A stretch of 64,000 bases of DNA from Delphinus delphis (Eukaryota > Chordata > Mammalia > Artiodactyla > Delphinidae), in assembly GCF_949987515.2 (NCBI RefSeq), contig NW_027192650.1:4774001-4838000 (forward strand), in the 5' to 3' direction. Shown piece after piece: positions 1 through 11,003 of this stretch. Every line of letters begins with the position of its first letter. The first letter of the stretch is position 1. A program made the position numbers and the translations under genes. The notes beneath the pieces were generated by a model. It was given only the letters and a program-made list of their open reading frames with translations, was not told the DNA's origin and did no database searches.

Positions 1-1527
1 TAAGGCTGCCAAGAGGACTTGAAAGCGGGGCAGAATTGCAGGAAACCGATTTCAGGAGGTAGACTGGAATTGCATTGAAAGCATAGGAAAAGAGGCAGAA
101 CGTCCACAATGATGCACTTGGCCAAAAAGGGCGTATGCGTTTTTTCCTGAATATATTCAGGAAAAAACGCATACGCCCTTTTTGGCCAACCAAGCAAGCT
201 TGCAAAGGAAATCTGCACTACAATGAAGTCTCACTTCCCCCCGGTCAAAAGGGCCATCTGAAAAAACTGTAAAATCCAGAAAGGCAGGACAGGCCATGGA
301 GAACTGGGAGCCTTGTTATGCTGATGGGCGGGATGTAAATTGCCAACAGACACTCGGGAGAAGTGTATGGTGTTTCCTGAAACATCTAAAAAACAAAGCA
401 ACAGAGCCTAGGGCACTTCCACTTATGGTCCTATAACTTAGGGAAATTAAAATCAAAAAGACACAGCCACCCCAAAGTTTGGGACGCCTCTGTTTACAAG
501 AACCTCGTTTACAGTACAAGTTCAACATCGAAGAAATTGAAAAATGGATAAAGAAATTGTGGTACTTACGTACAATGCAGTATCACTCAGCAATGAAATC
601 TATGTCATCAGGCACGTAGCAGCATAATGAGTAGATTCAGGTACGATGATTCTAACTGAAATAAGTCACACAGAAAAAGAAACATCATAAGATATCACTA
701 ATACATGGAATGTAAACTTGGCTACACAGGAACTGAATTCCAAAACAGAACAGGTTCTCAAATTTAGAAAACCAACTTATGCTTGCTTAAGGGGAAAGGT
801 GAGTTGGGTTGCTGCATAAAACCAGAGATTGAAATGAGCAGAGATAAAGTTCCTTAAGCCACATATGGAATAGACAAGAGCCACTCCTTGCTCAACGAAA
901 TGGACTCAACACCGCATATTAAACGCCTAAGAATGTACCTGACTAGTAAGTATCTTAAAACCTATGGATTGCTATGTCTCCGAAAGAGAATCAAGCATGT
1001 GTACAGGGGCATAAACGCAGCAGTGATAGGATTGGAGAGGTTCGGTGAACAAATGAAGACCCTTTGAAGTCATATTGCATGGTACCCATTCCACGGGTTT
1101 CAATTACCCAGGTTTTAGGTATTCTTCCTTCAGCTAAAACATGCATGTGGAACCCAGAGTATGATCAACCATGTGATCGGGAGACGTGTTCAAATATGTC
1201 TCAGTTTTCCTCCCCTGGTACTCGGGTGCAACATTCCAGACGCTTTACTAACACTCTCCCGACTTGGAGAGTCAGTCCCTTTAACCTCCTGTTTGGCGCA
1301 GTTTGCAATTTCTGCGGAAGATGAACAGGAATAGCGAGAACCAATGAGAGACTAGCTGTAGGTGTCTGGATGGGCAAATTTAACTCTCATTTCCCACCAG
1401 GAAGAGGAATTAACCAAAGGCTCAGCGTGCCGTGCCGGAACCAGATTAGGGCCTGAAGCCATCCTGCGGTGTTGCGGCCAGCTCAAAAGAAAGCGAGGTG
1501 AAGAAAGGAACTCAGGGGCACTGTAAT
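1..1527 (+). repeat. Satellite unit 0 (partial, P/Q mosaic)
   Basis: The window begins 52 bp into this unit. The palindrome at 118-189 is perfect. It carries the P marker around 510-530 (acagtacaagttcaac) and then switches to Q markers (tacttacgtacaatg, gtagcagcataatg), so it looks recombinant. The aacaggttctc and gggttgctgc variants are shared with the B-type units near 32-45 kb. Confidence 0.95.
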
Positions 1528-1697
1528 TCACAAACCTGCAGAGTTATAAATGACAGCTATCGTCCAAAAATATACTGAAGTAAGGCTGCCAAGAGGACTT
1601 GAAAGCGGGGCAGAATTACAGGAAACTGATTTCAGGAGGTAGACTGGAATTGCATTGAAAGCATAGGAAAAGAGGCAGACCGTCCACAATGATGCAC
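1369..1697 (+). pseudogene. Upstream L1 ORF2-like segment, spanning the unit junction (representative copy)
   Basis: The similarity is weaker than in the downstream part but colinear. Reading + strand, a K-E-rich stretch near 1490 is followed by NSQTCRVINDSYRPKIY (1526-1576), which resembles the ORF2 segment ending in S-R-I-Y. A gaggacttgaaagc motif near 1593 corresponds to the K-D-L-N region, and aagcataggaaaagaggcag near 1660 to the K-H-M-K-R-C region. The segment then meets the palindrome. It is interrupted by stops and small indels. The similarity probably reaches back to about 1369 (gatgggcaaattt), but that part is tentative. Confidence 0.55.
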
Positions 1698-1769
1698 TTG
1701 GCCAAAAAGGGCGTATGCGTTTTTTCCTGAATATATTCAGGAAAAAACGCATACGCCCTTTTTGGCCAA
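1698..1769. repeat. 72-bp perfect palindrome (representative of 41 copies)
   Basis: Each arm is 36 bp, beginning ttggccaaaaagggcg and meeting at the centre tgaatatattca with no spacer. The reverse complement of one arm is exactly the other. It could extrude as a cruciform in DNA or form a near-loopless 36-bp hairpin if transcribed from either strand. One copy lies 170 bp after the start of every unit. Thirty of 41 copies are perfect; the imperfect ones start at 4856, 8014, 11174, 12753, 15910, 19064, 23801, 34930, 47564, 60193 and 61773. It interrupts sequence that reads as L1 ORF2 on both sides. No target-site duplication is evident. Its function is unknown. Confidence 0.97.
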
Positions 1770-1796
1770 CCAAGCAAGCTTGCAAAGGAAATCTGC

Positions 1797-2290
1797 ACTA
1801 CAATGAAGTCTCACTTCCCCCCGGTCAAAAGGGCCATCTGAAAAAAGTGTAAAATCCAGAAAGGCAGGACAGGCCATGGAGAACTGGGAGCCATGTTATG
1901 CTGATGGGCGGGATGTAAATTGCCAACAGACACTCAGGAGAAGTGTATGGTGTTTCCTGAAACATCTAAAAAACAAAGCAACAGAGCCTAGGGCACTTCC
2001 ACTTATGGTCCTATAGCTTAGGGAAATTAAATCAAAAAGACACAGCCACCCCAAAGTTTGGGACGCCTCCGTTTACAAGAACCTCGTTTACCGTACAAGT
2101 TCAATATCACAGAAAGTGAAAAATGGATAAAGAACTTGTGGTACTTACGTACAATGCAGTATCACTCAGCAATGAAATCTATGTCATCAGGCCCGTAGCA
2201 GCATAATGAGTGGATTCAGGTACGATGATTCTAACTGAAATAAGTCACACAGAAAAAGAAACATCATAAGATATCACTAATACACGAAAT
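1797..2290 (+). pseudogene. Decayed L1 ORF2 C-terminus and L1 3' end inside the satellite unit (representative copy)
   Basis: Reading + strand from 1797 gives TTMKSHFPPVKRAI, a stop, then KK. From 1872 in the same frame come GHGELGAMLC, a stop, then WAGCKL. These correspond to the end of mammalian L1 ORF2, with its T-T-M, G-x-G-E-[IL]-G and cysteine-rich segments at the same residue spacing. From 2124, still in frame in this copy, WIKNLWYLRTMQYHSAMKS matches the conserved W-I-K-K-[ML]-W...T-M-E-Y-Y-x-A-[IM]-K segment. L1-like DNA then continues (aactgaaataagtcacacag, near 2233). In-frame stops show the copy encodes no protein. Equivalent segments occur in every unit, usually with one extra base between the two parts. 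The L1 assignment is from remembered family sequence. The segment has been carried along as satellite DNA. Confidence 0.88.
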
Positions 2291-2399
2291 GTAAACTTGG
2301 CTACACAGGAACTGCATTCCAAAACAGAACAGGGTCTCAAATTTAGAAAACCAACTTATGCTTGCTTAAGGGGAAAGGTGAGTTGGGGTGCTGCATAAA

Positions 2400-2930
2400 A
2401 CCAGAGATTGAAATGAGCACAGATAAAGTTCCTTAAGCCAAATATGGAATAGACAAGAGCTACTCCTTGCTCAACGAAATGGACTCAACACCGCATATTA
2501 AACGCCTAAGAATGTACCTGACTAGTAAGTATCTTAAAACCTATGGATTGCTATGTCTCCGAAAGAGAATCAAGCATGTGTACAGGGGCATAAACGCAGC
2601 AGTGATAGGATTGGAGAGGATCGGTGAGCAAATGAAGCCCCTTTGAAGTCATATTCCATGGTACCCATTACACGGGTCTCAACTCTCCAGGTTTAAGGTA
2701 TTCTTCCTTCAGCTAAAACATGCATGTGGAACCCAAGTATGATCAACCATGTGAACGGGAGACGTGTTCAAATATGTCTCAGTTTTCCTCCCCTGGTACT
2801 CGGGTGCAACATTCCAGACGCTTTACTAACACTCTTCCCACTTGGAGAGTCAGCGCCTTTAACCTCCTGTTTGGCCCAGTTTGCAATTTCTGCGGAAGAT
2901 GAACAGGAATAGCGAGAACCAATGAGAGGG
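2400..2930. other. Unassigned part of the satellite unit (representative copy)
   Basis: This part lies downstream of the recognisable L1 3' end and upstream of the weak ORF2-like stretch. It holds regular KpnI (ggtacc) and SpeI (actagt) sites, the 10-bp palindrome acatgcatgt and a short hairpin actctcc/ggagagt. Recurrent + strand open frames of 60-86 codons lie here but contain nothing I recognise. It may also be diverged L1, since an L1 origin of the whole unit has been reported in the literature as I remember it. I cannot show that by eye. Confidence 0.5.
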
Positions 2931-3105
2931 TAGCTGGAGGTGTCTGGACGGGCAAATTTAACTCTCATTTCCCACCAGGAAGAGGAAATAACCAAAGGCT
3001 CAGCGTGCCGTACCGGAACCAGATTAGGGCCTGAAGCCATCCTGCGGTGTTGCGGCCAGCTCAAAACAAAGCGAGTTGAAGAAAGGAGCTCAGGGGCACT
3101 GTAAT

Positions 3106-4685
3106 TCACAAACCTGCAGAGTTATAAATGACAGCTATCGTCCAAAAATAGACTGAAGTAAGGCTGCCAAGAGGACTTGAAAGCGGGGCAGAATTGCAGG
3201 AAACCGATTTCAGGAGGTAGACTGGAATTGCATTGAAAGCATAGGAAAAGAGGCAGAACGTCCACAATGATGCACTTGGCCAAAAAGGGCGTATGCGTTT
3301 TTTCCTGAATATATTCAGGAAAAAACGCATACGCCCTTTTTGGCCAACCAAGCAAGCTTGCAAAGGAAATCTGCACTACAATGAAGTCTCACTTCCCACC
3401 AGTCAAAAGGGCCATCTGAAAAAAGTGTAAAATCCAGAAAGGCAGGACAGGCCATGGAGAACTGGGAGCCTTGTTATGCTGATGGGCGGGATGTAAATTG
3501 CCAACAACCACTCGGGAGAAGTGTATGGTGTTTCCTGAAACATCTAAAAAACAAAGCAACAGAACCTAGGGCACTTCCACTTATGGTCCTATAGCTTAGG
3601 GAAATTAAAATCAAAAAGACACAGCCACCCCAAAGTTTGGAACGGCTCTGTTTACAAGAACCTCGTTTACAGTACAAGTTCAACATCGCAGAAAGTGAAA
3701 AATGGATAAAGAAGTTGTGGTATTTACTTACAAAACAATATCACTCAGCAATGAAATCTGTGTCATCAGGCCCTTAGCAGCACAATGAGTGGATTCAGGT
3801 ATGATGATTCTAACTGAAGTAAGTCACACAGAAAAAGAAACATCATAAGATATCAGTAATACACGGAATGTAAACTTGGCTACACAGGAACTGAATTACA
3901 GAACAGAACAGGGTCTCAAATTTAGAAAACCAACTTATGCTTGCTTAAGGGGAAAGGTGAGTTGGGGTGCTGCATAAAACCAGAGATTGAAATGAGCACA
4001 GATAAAGTTCCTTAAGCCAAATATGGAATAGACAAGAGCTACTCCTTGCTCAACGAAATGGACTCAGCACCCCATATTAAACGCCTAAGAATGTACCTGA
4101 CTAGTAAGTATCTTAAAACCTATGGATTGCTATGTCTCCGAAAGAGAATCAAGCATGTGTACAGGGGCATAAACGCAGCAGTGATAGGATTGGAGAGGTT
4201 CGGTGAGCAAATGAAGACCCTTTGAAGTCATATTGCATGGTACCCATTCCACGGGTTTCAACTACCCAGGTTTAAGGTATTCTTCCTTCAGCTAAAACAT
4301 GCATGTGGAACCTACAGTATGATCAACCATGTTATCGGGAGACGTGTTCAAATATGTCTCAGTTTTTGTACCCTGGTACTCGGGTGCAGCATTCCAGACG
4401 CTTTACTAACACTCTCCCCACTTGGAGAGTCAGTCCCTTTAACCTCCTGTTTGGCCCAGTTTGCAATTTCTGCGGAAGATGAACAGGAATAGCGAGAAAC
4501 AATGAGAGACTAGCTGGAGGTGTCTGGATGGGCAAATTTAACTCTCATTTCCCACCAGGAAGAGGAATTAACCAAAGGCTCAGCGTGCCATGCCAGAACC
4601 AGATTAGGGCCTGAAGACATCCTGCGGTGTTGCGGCCAGGTCACAAGAAAGCGAGTTGAAGAAAGGAGCTCAGGGGCACTGTAAT
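3106..4685 (+). repeat. Satellite unit 2 (P, 1580 bp)
   Basis: The palindrome at 3276-3347 is perfect. This is the P half of the first Q-P dimer in the higher-order domain. It has tttacttacaaaacaatatc where most P units have aaagcaatatc. Confidence 0.95.
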
Positions 4686-6265
4686 TCACAAACCTGCAGA
4701 GTTATAAATGACAGCTATCGTCCAAAAATAGACTGAAGTAAGGCTGCCAAGAGGACTTGAAACCTGGGTAGAATTGCAGGAAACCGATTTCAGGAGGCAG
4801 AATGGAATTGCATTGAAAGCATAGGAAAAGAGGCAGAACGTCCACAATGATGCACTTGGCCAAAAAGGGCGTATGCGTTTTTTCCTGAATATATTCAGGA
4901 AAAAACGCATATGCCCTTTTTGGCCAACCAAGCAAACTTGCAAAGGAAATCTGCACTACAATGAAGTCTCACTTCTCCCCGGTCAAAAGGGCCATCTGAA
5001 AAATGTGTAAAATCCAGAAAGGCAGGACAGGTCATGGAGAACTGGGAGCCTTGTTATGCTGATGGGCGGGATGTAAATTGCCAACAGACACTCAGGAGAA
5101 GTGTATGGTGTTTCCTGAAACATCTATAAAACAAAGCAACAGAGCCTAGGGCACTTCCACTTATGGTCCTATAGCTTAGGGAAATTAAAATCAAAAAGAC
5201 ACAGCCACCCCAAAGTTTGGAACGGCTCTGTTTACAAGAACCTCGTTTACCGTACAAGTTCAATATCACAGAAAGTGAAAAATGGATAAAGAACTTGTGG
5301 TACTTACGTACAATGCAGTATCACTCAGCAATGAAATCTATGTCATCAGGCCCGTAGCAGCATAATGAGTGGATTCAGGTACCATGATTCTAACTGAAAT
5401 AAGTCACACAGAAAAAGAAACATCATAAGATATCACTAATACACGGAATGTAAACTTGGCTACACAGGAACTGCATTCCAAAACAGAACAGGGTCTCAAA
5501 TTTAGAATACCAACTTATGCTTGCTTAAGGGGAAAGGTGAGTTCGGGTGCTGCATAAAACCAGAGATTGAAATGAGCACAGATAAACTTCCTTAAGCCAA
5601 ATATGGAATAGACAAGAGCTACTCCTTGCTCAACGAAATGGACTCAAAACCCCATATTAAACGCCTAAGAATGTACCTGACTAGTAAGTATCTTAAAACC
5701 TATGGATTGCTATGTCTCCAAAAGAGAATCAAGCGTGTGTACAGGGGCATAAACGCAGCAGTGATAGGATTGGAGAGGTTCGGTGAGCAAATGAAGACCC
5801 TTTTAAGTCATATTGCATGGTACCCATTACACGGGTCTCAACTCTCCAGGTTTAAGGTATTCTTCCTTCAGCTAAAACATGCATGTGGAACCCAGAGTAT
5901 GATCAACCATGTGAACGGGAGACGTGTTCAAATATGTCTCAATTTTCGTACCCTGGTACTCGGGTGCAACATTCCAGACGCTTTACTAACACTCTCCCGA
6001 CTTGGAGAGTCAGTCCCTTTAACCTCCTGTTTGGCCCAGTTTGCAATTTCTGCGGAAGATGAACAGGAATAGCGAGAACCAATGAGAGACTAGCTGGAGG
6101 TGTCTGGACGGGCAAATTTAACTCTCATTTCCCACCAGTAAGAAGAATAAACCAAAGGCTCAGTGTGCCGTGCCAGAACCAGATTAGGGCCTGAAGCCAT
6201 CCTGCGGTGTTGCGGCCAGGTCACAAGAAAGCGAGTTGAAGAAAGGAGCTCAGGGGCACTGTAAT
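4686..6265 (+). repeat. Satellite unit 3 (Q, 1580 bp)
   Basis: The palindrome at 4856-4927 has one mismatch, a CpG-to-TpG change in the right arm (catatgccc), shared with units 5, 8 and 10. The catctataaaac, agcaaactt and cttctccccgg variants are shared with units 5 and 8. This unit contains the longest open frame of the window (5626-6072, 148 codons), which arises only because one usual stop (tttgaag) is ttttaag here. I do not consider it a gene. Confidence 0.95.
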
Positions 6266-7843
6266 TCACAAACCTGCAGAGTTATAAATGACAGCTATCG
6301 TCCAAAAATAGACTGAAGTAAGGCTGCCAAGAGGACTTGAAAGCGGGGCAGAATTGCAGGAAACCGATTTCAGGAGGTAGACTGGAATTGCATTGAAAGC
6401 ATAGGAAAAGAGGCAGAACGTCCACAATGATGCACTTGGCCAAAAAGGGCGTATGCGTTTTTTCCTGAATATATTCAGGAAAAAACGCATACGCCCTTTT
6501 TGGCCAACCAAGCAAGCTTGCAAAGGAAATCTGCACTACAATGAAGTCTCACTTCCCCCCGGTCAAAAGGGCCATCTGAAAAAAGTGTAAAATCCAGAAA
6601 GGCAGGACAGGCCATGGAGAACTGGGAGCCTTGTTATGCTGATGGGCGGGATGTAAATTGCCAACAACCACTCGGGAGAAGTGTATGGTGTTTCCTGAAA
6701 CATATAAAAAACAAAGCAACAGAATCTAGGGCACTTCCACTTATGGTCCTATAGCTTAGGGAAATTAAAATCAAAAAGACACAGCCACCCCAAAGTTTGG
6801 GACGCCTCTGTTTACAAGAACCTCGTTTACAGTACAAGTTCAACATCGCAGAAAGTGAAAAATGGATAAAGAAGTTGTGGTATTTACTTACAAAGCAATA
6901 TCACTCAGCAATGAAATCTATGTCATCAGGCCCTTAGCAGCACAATGAGTGGATTCAGGTATGATGATTCTAACTGAAATAAGTCACACAGAAAAAGAAA
7001 CATCATAAGATATCAGTAATACACGGAATGGAAACTTGGCTACACAGGAACTGAATTACAGAACAGAACAGGGTCTCAAATTTAGAAAACCAACTTATGC
7101 TTGCTTAAGGGGAAAGGTGAGTTGGGGTGCTGCATAAAACCAGAGATTGAAATGAGCACAGATAAAGTTCCTTAAGCCAAATATGGAATAGACAAGAGCT
7201 ACTCCTTGCTCAATGAAATGGACTCAACACCGCATATTAAACGCCTAAGAATGTACCTGACTAGTAAGTATCTTAAAACCTATGGATTGCTAAGTCTCCG
7301 AAAGAGAATCAAGCATGTGTACAGGGGCATAAACGCAGCAGTGATAGGATTGGAGAGGTTCGTGAGCAAATGAAGACCCTTTGAAGTCATATTGCATGGT
7401 ACCCATTCCACGGGTTTCAACTACCCAGGTTTAAGGTATTCTTCCTTCAGCTAAAACATGCATGTCAACCTAGAGTATGATCAACGATGTTATCGGGAGA
7501 CGTGTTCAAATATGTCTCAGTTTTCGTACCCTGGTACTCGGGTGCAGCATTCCAGACGCTTTACTAACACTCTCCCCACTTGGAGACTCAGTCCCTTTAA
7601 CCTCCTGTTTGGCCCAGTTTGCAATTTCTGCGGAAGATGAACAGGAATAGCGAGAACCAATGAAAGACTAGCTGGAGGTGTCTGGATGGGCAAATTTAAC
7701 TCTCATTTCCCACCAGGAAGAGGAATTAACCAAAGGCTCAGCGTGCCATGCCAGAACCAGATTAGGGCCTGAAGACATCCTGCGGTGTTGCGGCCAGGTC
7801 ACAAGAAAGCGAGTTGAAGAAAGGAGCTCAGGGGCACTGTAAT
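6266..7843 (+). repeat. Satellite unit 4 (P, 1578 bp)
   Basis: The palindrome at 6436-6507 is perfect. Two single-base losses explain the length: ggttcgtgag near 7360 and atgtcaacc near 7466. The first loss recurs in units 21 and 25. Confidence 0.95.
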
Positions 7844-9423
7844 TCACAAACCTGCAGAGTTATAAATGACAGCTATCGTCCAAAAATAGATTGAAGTAAG
7901 GCTGCCAAGAGGACTTGAAAGCTGGGCAGAATTGCAGGAAACCGATTTCAGGAGGCAGACTGGAATTGCATTGAAAGCACAGGAAAATAGGCAGAACGTC
8001 CACAATGATGCACTTGGCCAAAAAGGGCGTATGCGTTTTTTTCTGAATATATTCAGGAAAAAACGCATATGCCCTTTTTGGCCAACCAAGCAAACTTGCA
8101 AAGGAAATCTGCACTACAATGAAGTCTCACTTCTCCCCGGTCAAAAGGGCCATCTGAAAAAAGTGTAAAATCCAGAAAGGCAGGACAGGCCATGGAGAAC
8201 TGGGAGCCTTGTTATGCTGATCGGCGGGATGTAAATTGCCAACAGACACTCAGGAGAATTGTATGGTGTTTCCTGAAACATCTATAAAACAAAGCAACAG
8301 AGCCTAGGGCACTTCCACTTATGGTCCTATAGCTTAGGGAAATTAAAATCAAAAAGACACAGCCACCCCAAAGTTTGGAACGGCTCTGTTTACAAGAACC
8401 TCGTTTACCGTACAAGTTCAATATCACAGAAAGTGAAAAATGGATAAAGAACTTGTGGTACTTACGTACAATGCAGTATCACTCAGCAATGAAATCTATG
8501 TCATCAGGCCCGTAGCAGCATAATGAGTGGATTCAGGTACGATGATTCTAACTGAAATAAGTCACACAGAAAAAGAAACATCATAAGATATCACTAATAC
8601 ACGGAATGTAAACTTGGCTACACAGGAACTGCATTCCAAAACAGAACAGGGTCTCAAATTTAGAATACTAACTTTTGCTTGCTTAAGGGGAAAGGTGAGT
8701 TCGGGTGCTGCATAAAACCAGAGATTGAAATGAGCACAGATAAACTTCCTTAAGCCAAATATGGAATAGACAAGAGCTACTCCTTGCTCAACGAAATGGA
8801 CTCAAAACCCCATATTAAACGCCTAAGAATGTACCTGACTAGTAAGTATCTTAAAACCTATGGATTGCTATGTCTCCCAAAGAGAATCAAGCGTGTGTAC
8901 AGGGGCATAAACGCAGCAGTGATAGGATTGGAGAGGTTCGGTGAGCAAATGTAGACCCTTTGAAGTCATATTGCATGGTACCCATTACACGGGTCTCAAC
9001 TCTCCAGGTTTAAGGTATTCTTCCTTCAGCTAAAACATGCATGTGGAACCCAGAGTATGATCAACCATGTGAACGGGAGACGTGTTCAAATATGTCTCAA
9101 TTTTCGTACCCTGGTACTCGGGTGCAACATTCCAGACGCTTTACTAACACTCTCCCGACTTGGAGAGTCAGTCCCTTTAACCTCCTGTTTGGCCCAGTTT
9201 GCAATTTCTGCGGAAGATGAACAGGAATAGCGAGAACCAATGAGAGGCTAGCTGGAGGTGTCTGGACGGGCAAATTTAACTCTCATTTCCCACCAGTAAG
9301 AAGAATTAACCAAAGGCTCAGCGTGCCGTGCCAGAACCAGATTAGGGCCTGAAGCCATCCTGCGGTGTTGCGGCCAGCTCAAAACAAAGCGAGTTGAAGA
9401 AAGGAGCTCAGGGGCACTGTAAT
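7844..9423 (+). repeat. Satellite unit 5 (Q, 1580 bp)
   Basis: The palindrome at 8014-8085 has two unpaired changes: C to T in the left arm (ttttttctg) and the CpG-to-TpG change in the right arm. Neither is compensated in the opposite arm. It is closely related to unit 3, two units upstream, as expected for a dimeric higher-order repeat. Confidence 0.95.
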
Positions 9424-11003
9424 TCACAAACCTGCAGAGTTATAAATGACAGCTATCGTCCAAAAATAGACTGAAGTAAGGCTGCCAAGAGGACTTGAAA
9501 GCGGGGCAGAATTGCAGGAAACCGATTTCAGGAGGTAGACTGGAATTGCATTGAAAGCATAGGAAAAGAGGCAGAACGTCCACAATGATGCACTTGGCCA
9601 AAAAGGGCGTATGCGTTTTTTCCTGAATATATTCAGGAAAAAACGCATACGCCCTTTTTGGCCAACCAAGCAAGCTTGCAAAGGAAATCTGCACTACAAT
9701 GAAGTCTCACTTCCCCCCGGTCAAAAGGGCCATCTGAAAAAAGTGTAAAATCCAGAAAGGCAGGACAGGCCATGGAGAACTGGGAGCCTTGTTATGCTGA
9801 TGGGCGGGATGTAAATTGCCAACAGACATTCGGGAGAAGTGTATGGTGTTTCCTGAAACATCTAAAAAACAAAGCAACAGAACCTAGGGCACTTCCACTT
9901 ATGGTCCTATAGCTTAGGGAAATTAAAATCAAAAAGACACAGCCACCCCAAAGTTTGGAACGGCTCTGTTTACAAGAACCTCGTTTACAGTACAAGTTCA
10001 ACATCGCAGAAAGTGAAAAATGGATAAAGAAGTTGTGGTATTTACTTACAAAGCAATATCACTCAGCAATGAAATCTATGTCATCAGGCCCTTAGCAGCA
10101 CAATGAGTGGATTCAGGTATGATGATTCTACCTGAAATAAGTCACACAGAAAAAGAAACATCATAAGATATCAGTAATACACGGAATGGAAACTTGTCTA
10201 CACAGGAACTGAATTACAGAACAGAACAGGGTGTCAAATTTAGAAAACCAACTTATGCTTGCTTAAGGGTAAAGGTGAGTTGGGGTGCTGCATAAAACCA
10301 GAGATTGAAATGAGCACAGATAAAGTTCCTTAAGCCAAATATGGAATAGACAAGAACTACTCCTTGCTCAACGAAATGGACTCAACACCGCATATTAAAC
10401 GCCTAAGAATGTACCTGACTAGTAAGTATCTTAAAACCTATGGATTGCTATGTCTCCGAAAGAGAATCAAGCATGTGTACAGGGGCATAAACGCAGCAGT
10501 GATAGGATTGGAGAGCTTCAGTGAGCAAATGAAGACCCTTTGAATTCATATTGCATGGTACCCATTCCACGGGTCTCAACTCTCCAGTTTTAAAGTATTC
10601 TTCCTTCAGCTAAAACATGCATGTGGAACCCAGAGTATGATCAACCATGTGATCGGGAGACGTGTTCAAATATGTCTCAGTTTTCGTACCCTGGTACTCG
10701 GGTGCAACATTCCAGACGCTTTACTAACACTCTCCCGACTTGGAGAGTCAGTCCCTTTAACCTCCTGTTTGGCCCAGTTTGCAATTTCTGCGGAAGATGA
10801 ACAGGAATAGCGAGAACCAATGAGAGACTAGCTGGAGGTGTCTGGACTGGCAAATTTAACTCTCATTTCCCACCAGGAAGAGGAATTAACCAAAGGCTCA
10901 GCGTGCCGTGCCGGAACCAGATTAGGGCCTGAAGCCACCCTGCGGTGTTGCGGCCAGGTCACAAGAAAGCGAGTTGAAGAAAGGAGCTCAGGGGCACTGT
11001 AAT
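9424..11003 (+). repeat. Satellite unit 6 (P, 1580 bp)
   Basis: The palindrome at 9594-9665 is perfect. It carries acttgtctacac and the ctccagttttaaagtattc variant, the latter also found in units 11 and 13. Confidence 0.95.

Larger units (their letters stand above)
1528..3105 (+). repeat. Satellite unit 1 (Q, 1578 bp)
   Basis: The palindrome at 1698-1769 is perfect. A one-base deletion near 2028 (attaaatc instead of attaaaatc) happens to keep the two best L1 ORF2-like segments of this copy (1797-1922 and 2124-2180) in a single frame, so it is the clearest copy for reading the L1 origin. The ggcagaccgtcc variant is shared only with unit 34. Confidence 0.95.

Noticed and set aside
118..189. 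The palindrome as a CRISPR repeat, rho-independent terminator or transposon end
   Set aside because: Copies are about 1,579 bp apart with homologous, not unique, spacers. The setting is a mammalian satellite rather than a bacterial genome, and there are no target-site duplications or transposase.
1064..1324. Recurrent + strand open frames of 60-86 codons with several cysteines
   Set aside because: Length and start vary from unit to unit with single-base indels (86, 82, 60 or 62 codons), which a real gene under selection would not tolerate. They are a by-product of the repeat.
1528..1785. Recurrent minus-strand open frames of 84-85 codons (one pair per unit, for example 1528-1785 and 3122-3376) that look like conserved proteins
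   Set aside because: They are conserved only because the satellite unit is conserved. The two frames overlap each other, and part of each is the palindrome read on the opposite strand, which explains the repeated basic peptide. They run antisense to L1 and no family is recognised.
5626..6072. The longest open frame, 148 codons on the + strand
   Set aside because: It is present in one unit only, created by a single base change that removes a stop found in the other units. It crosses the unassigned part of the repeat and has no recognisable domain.
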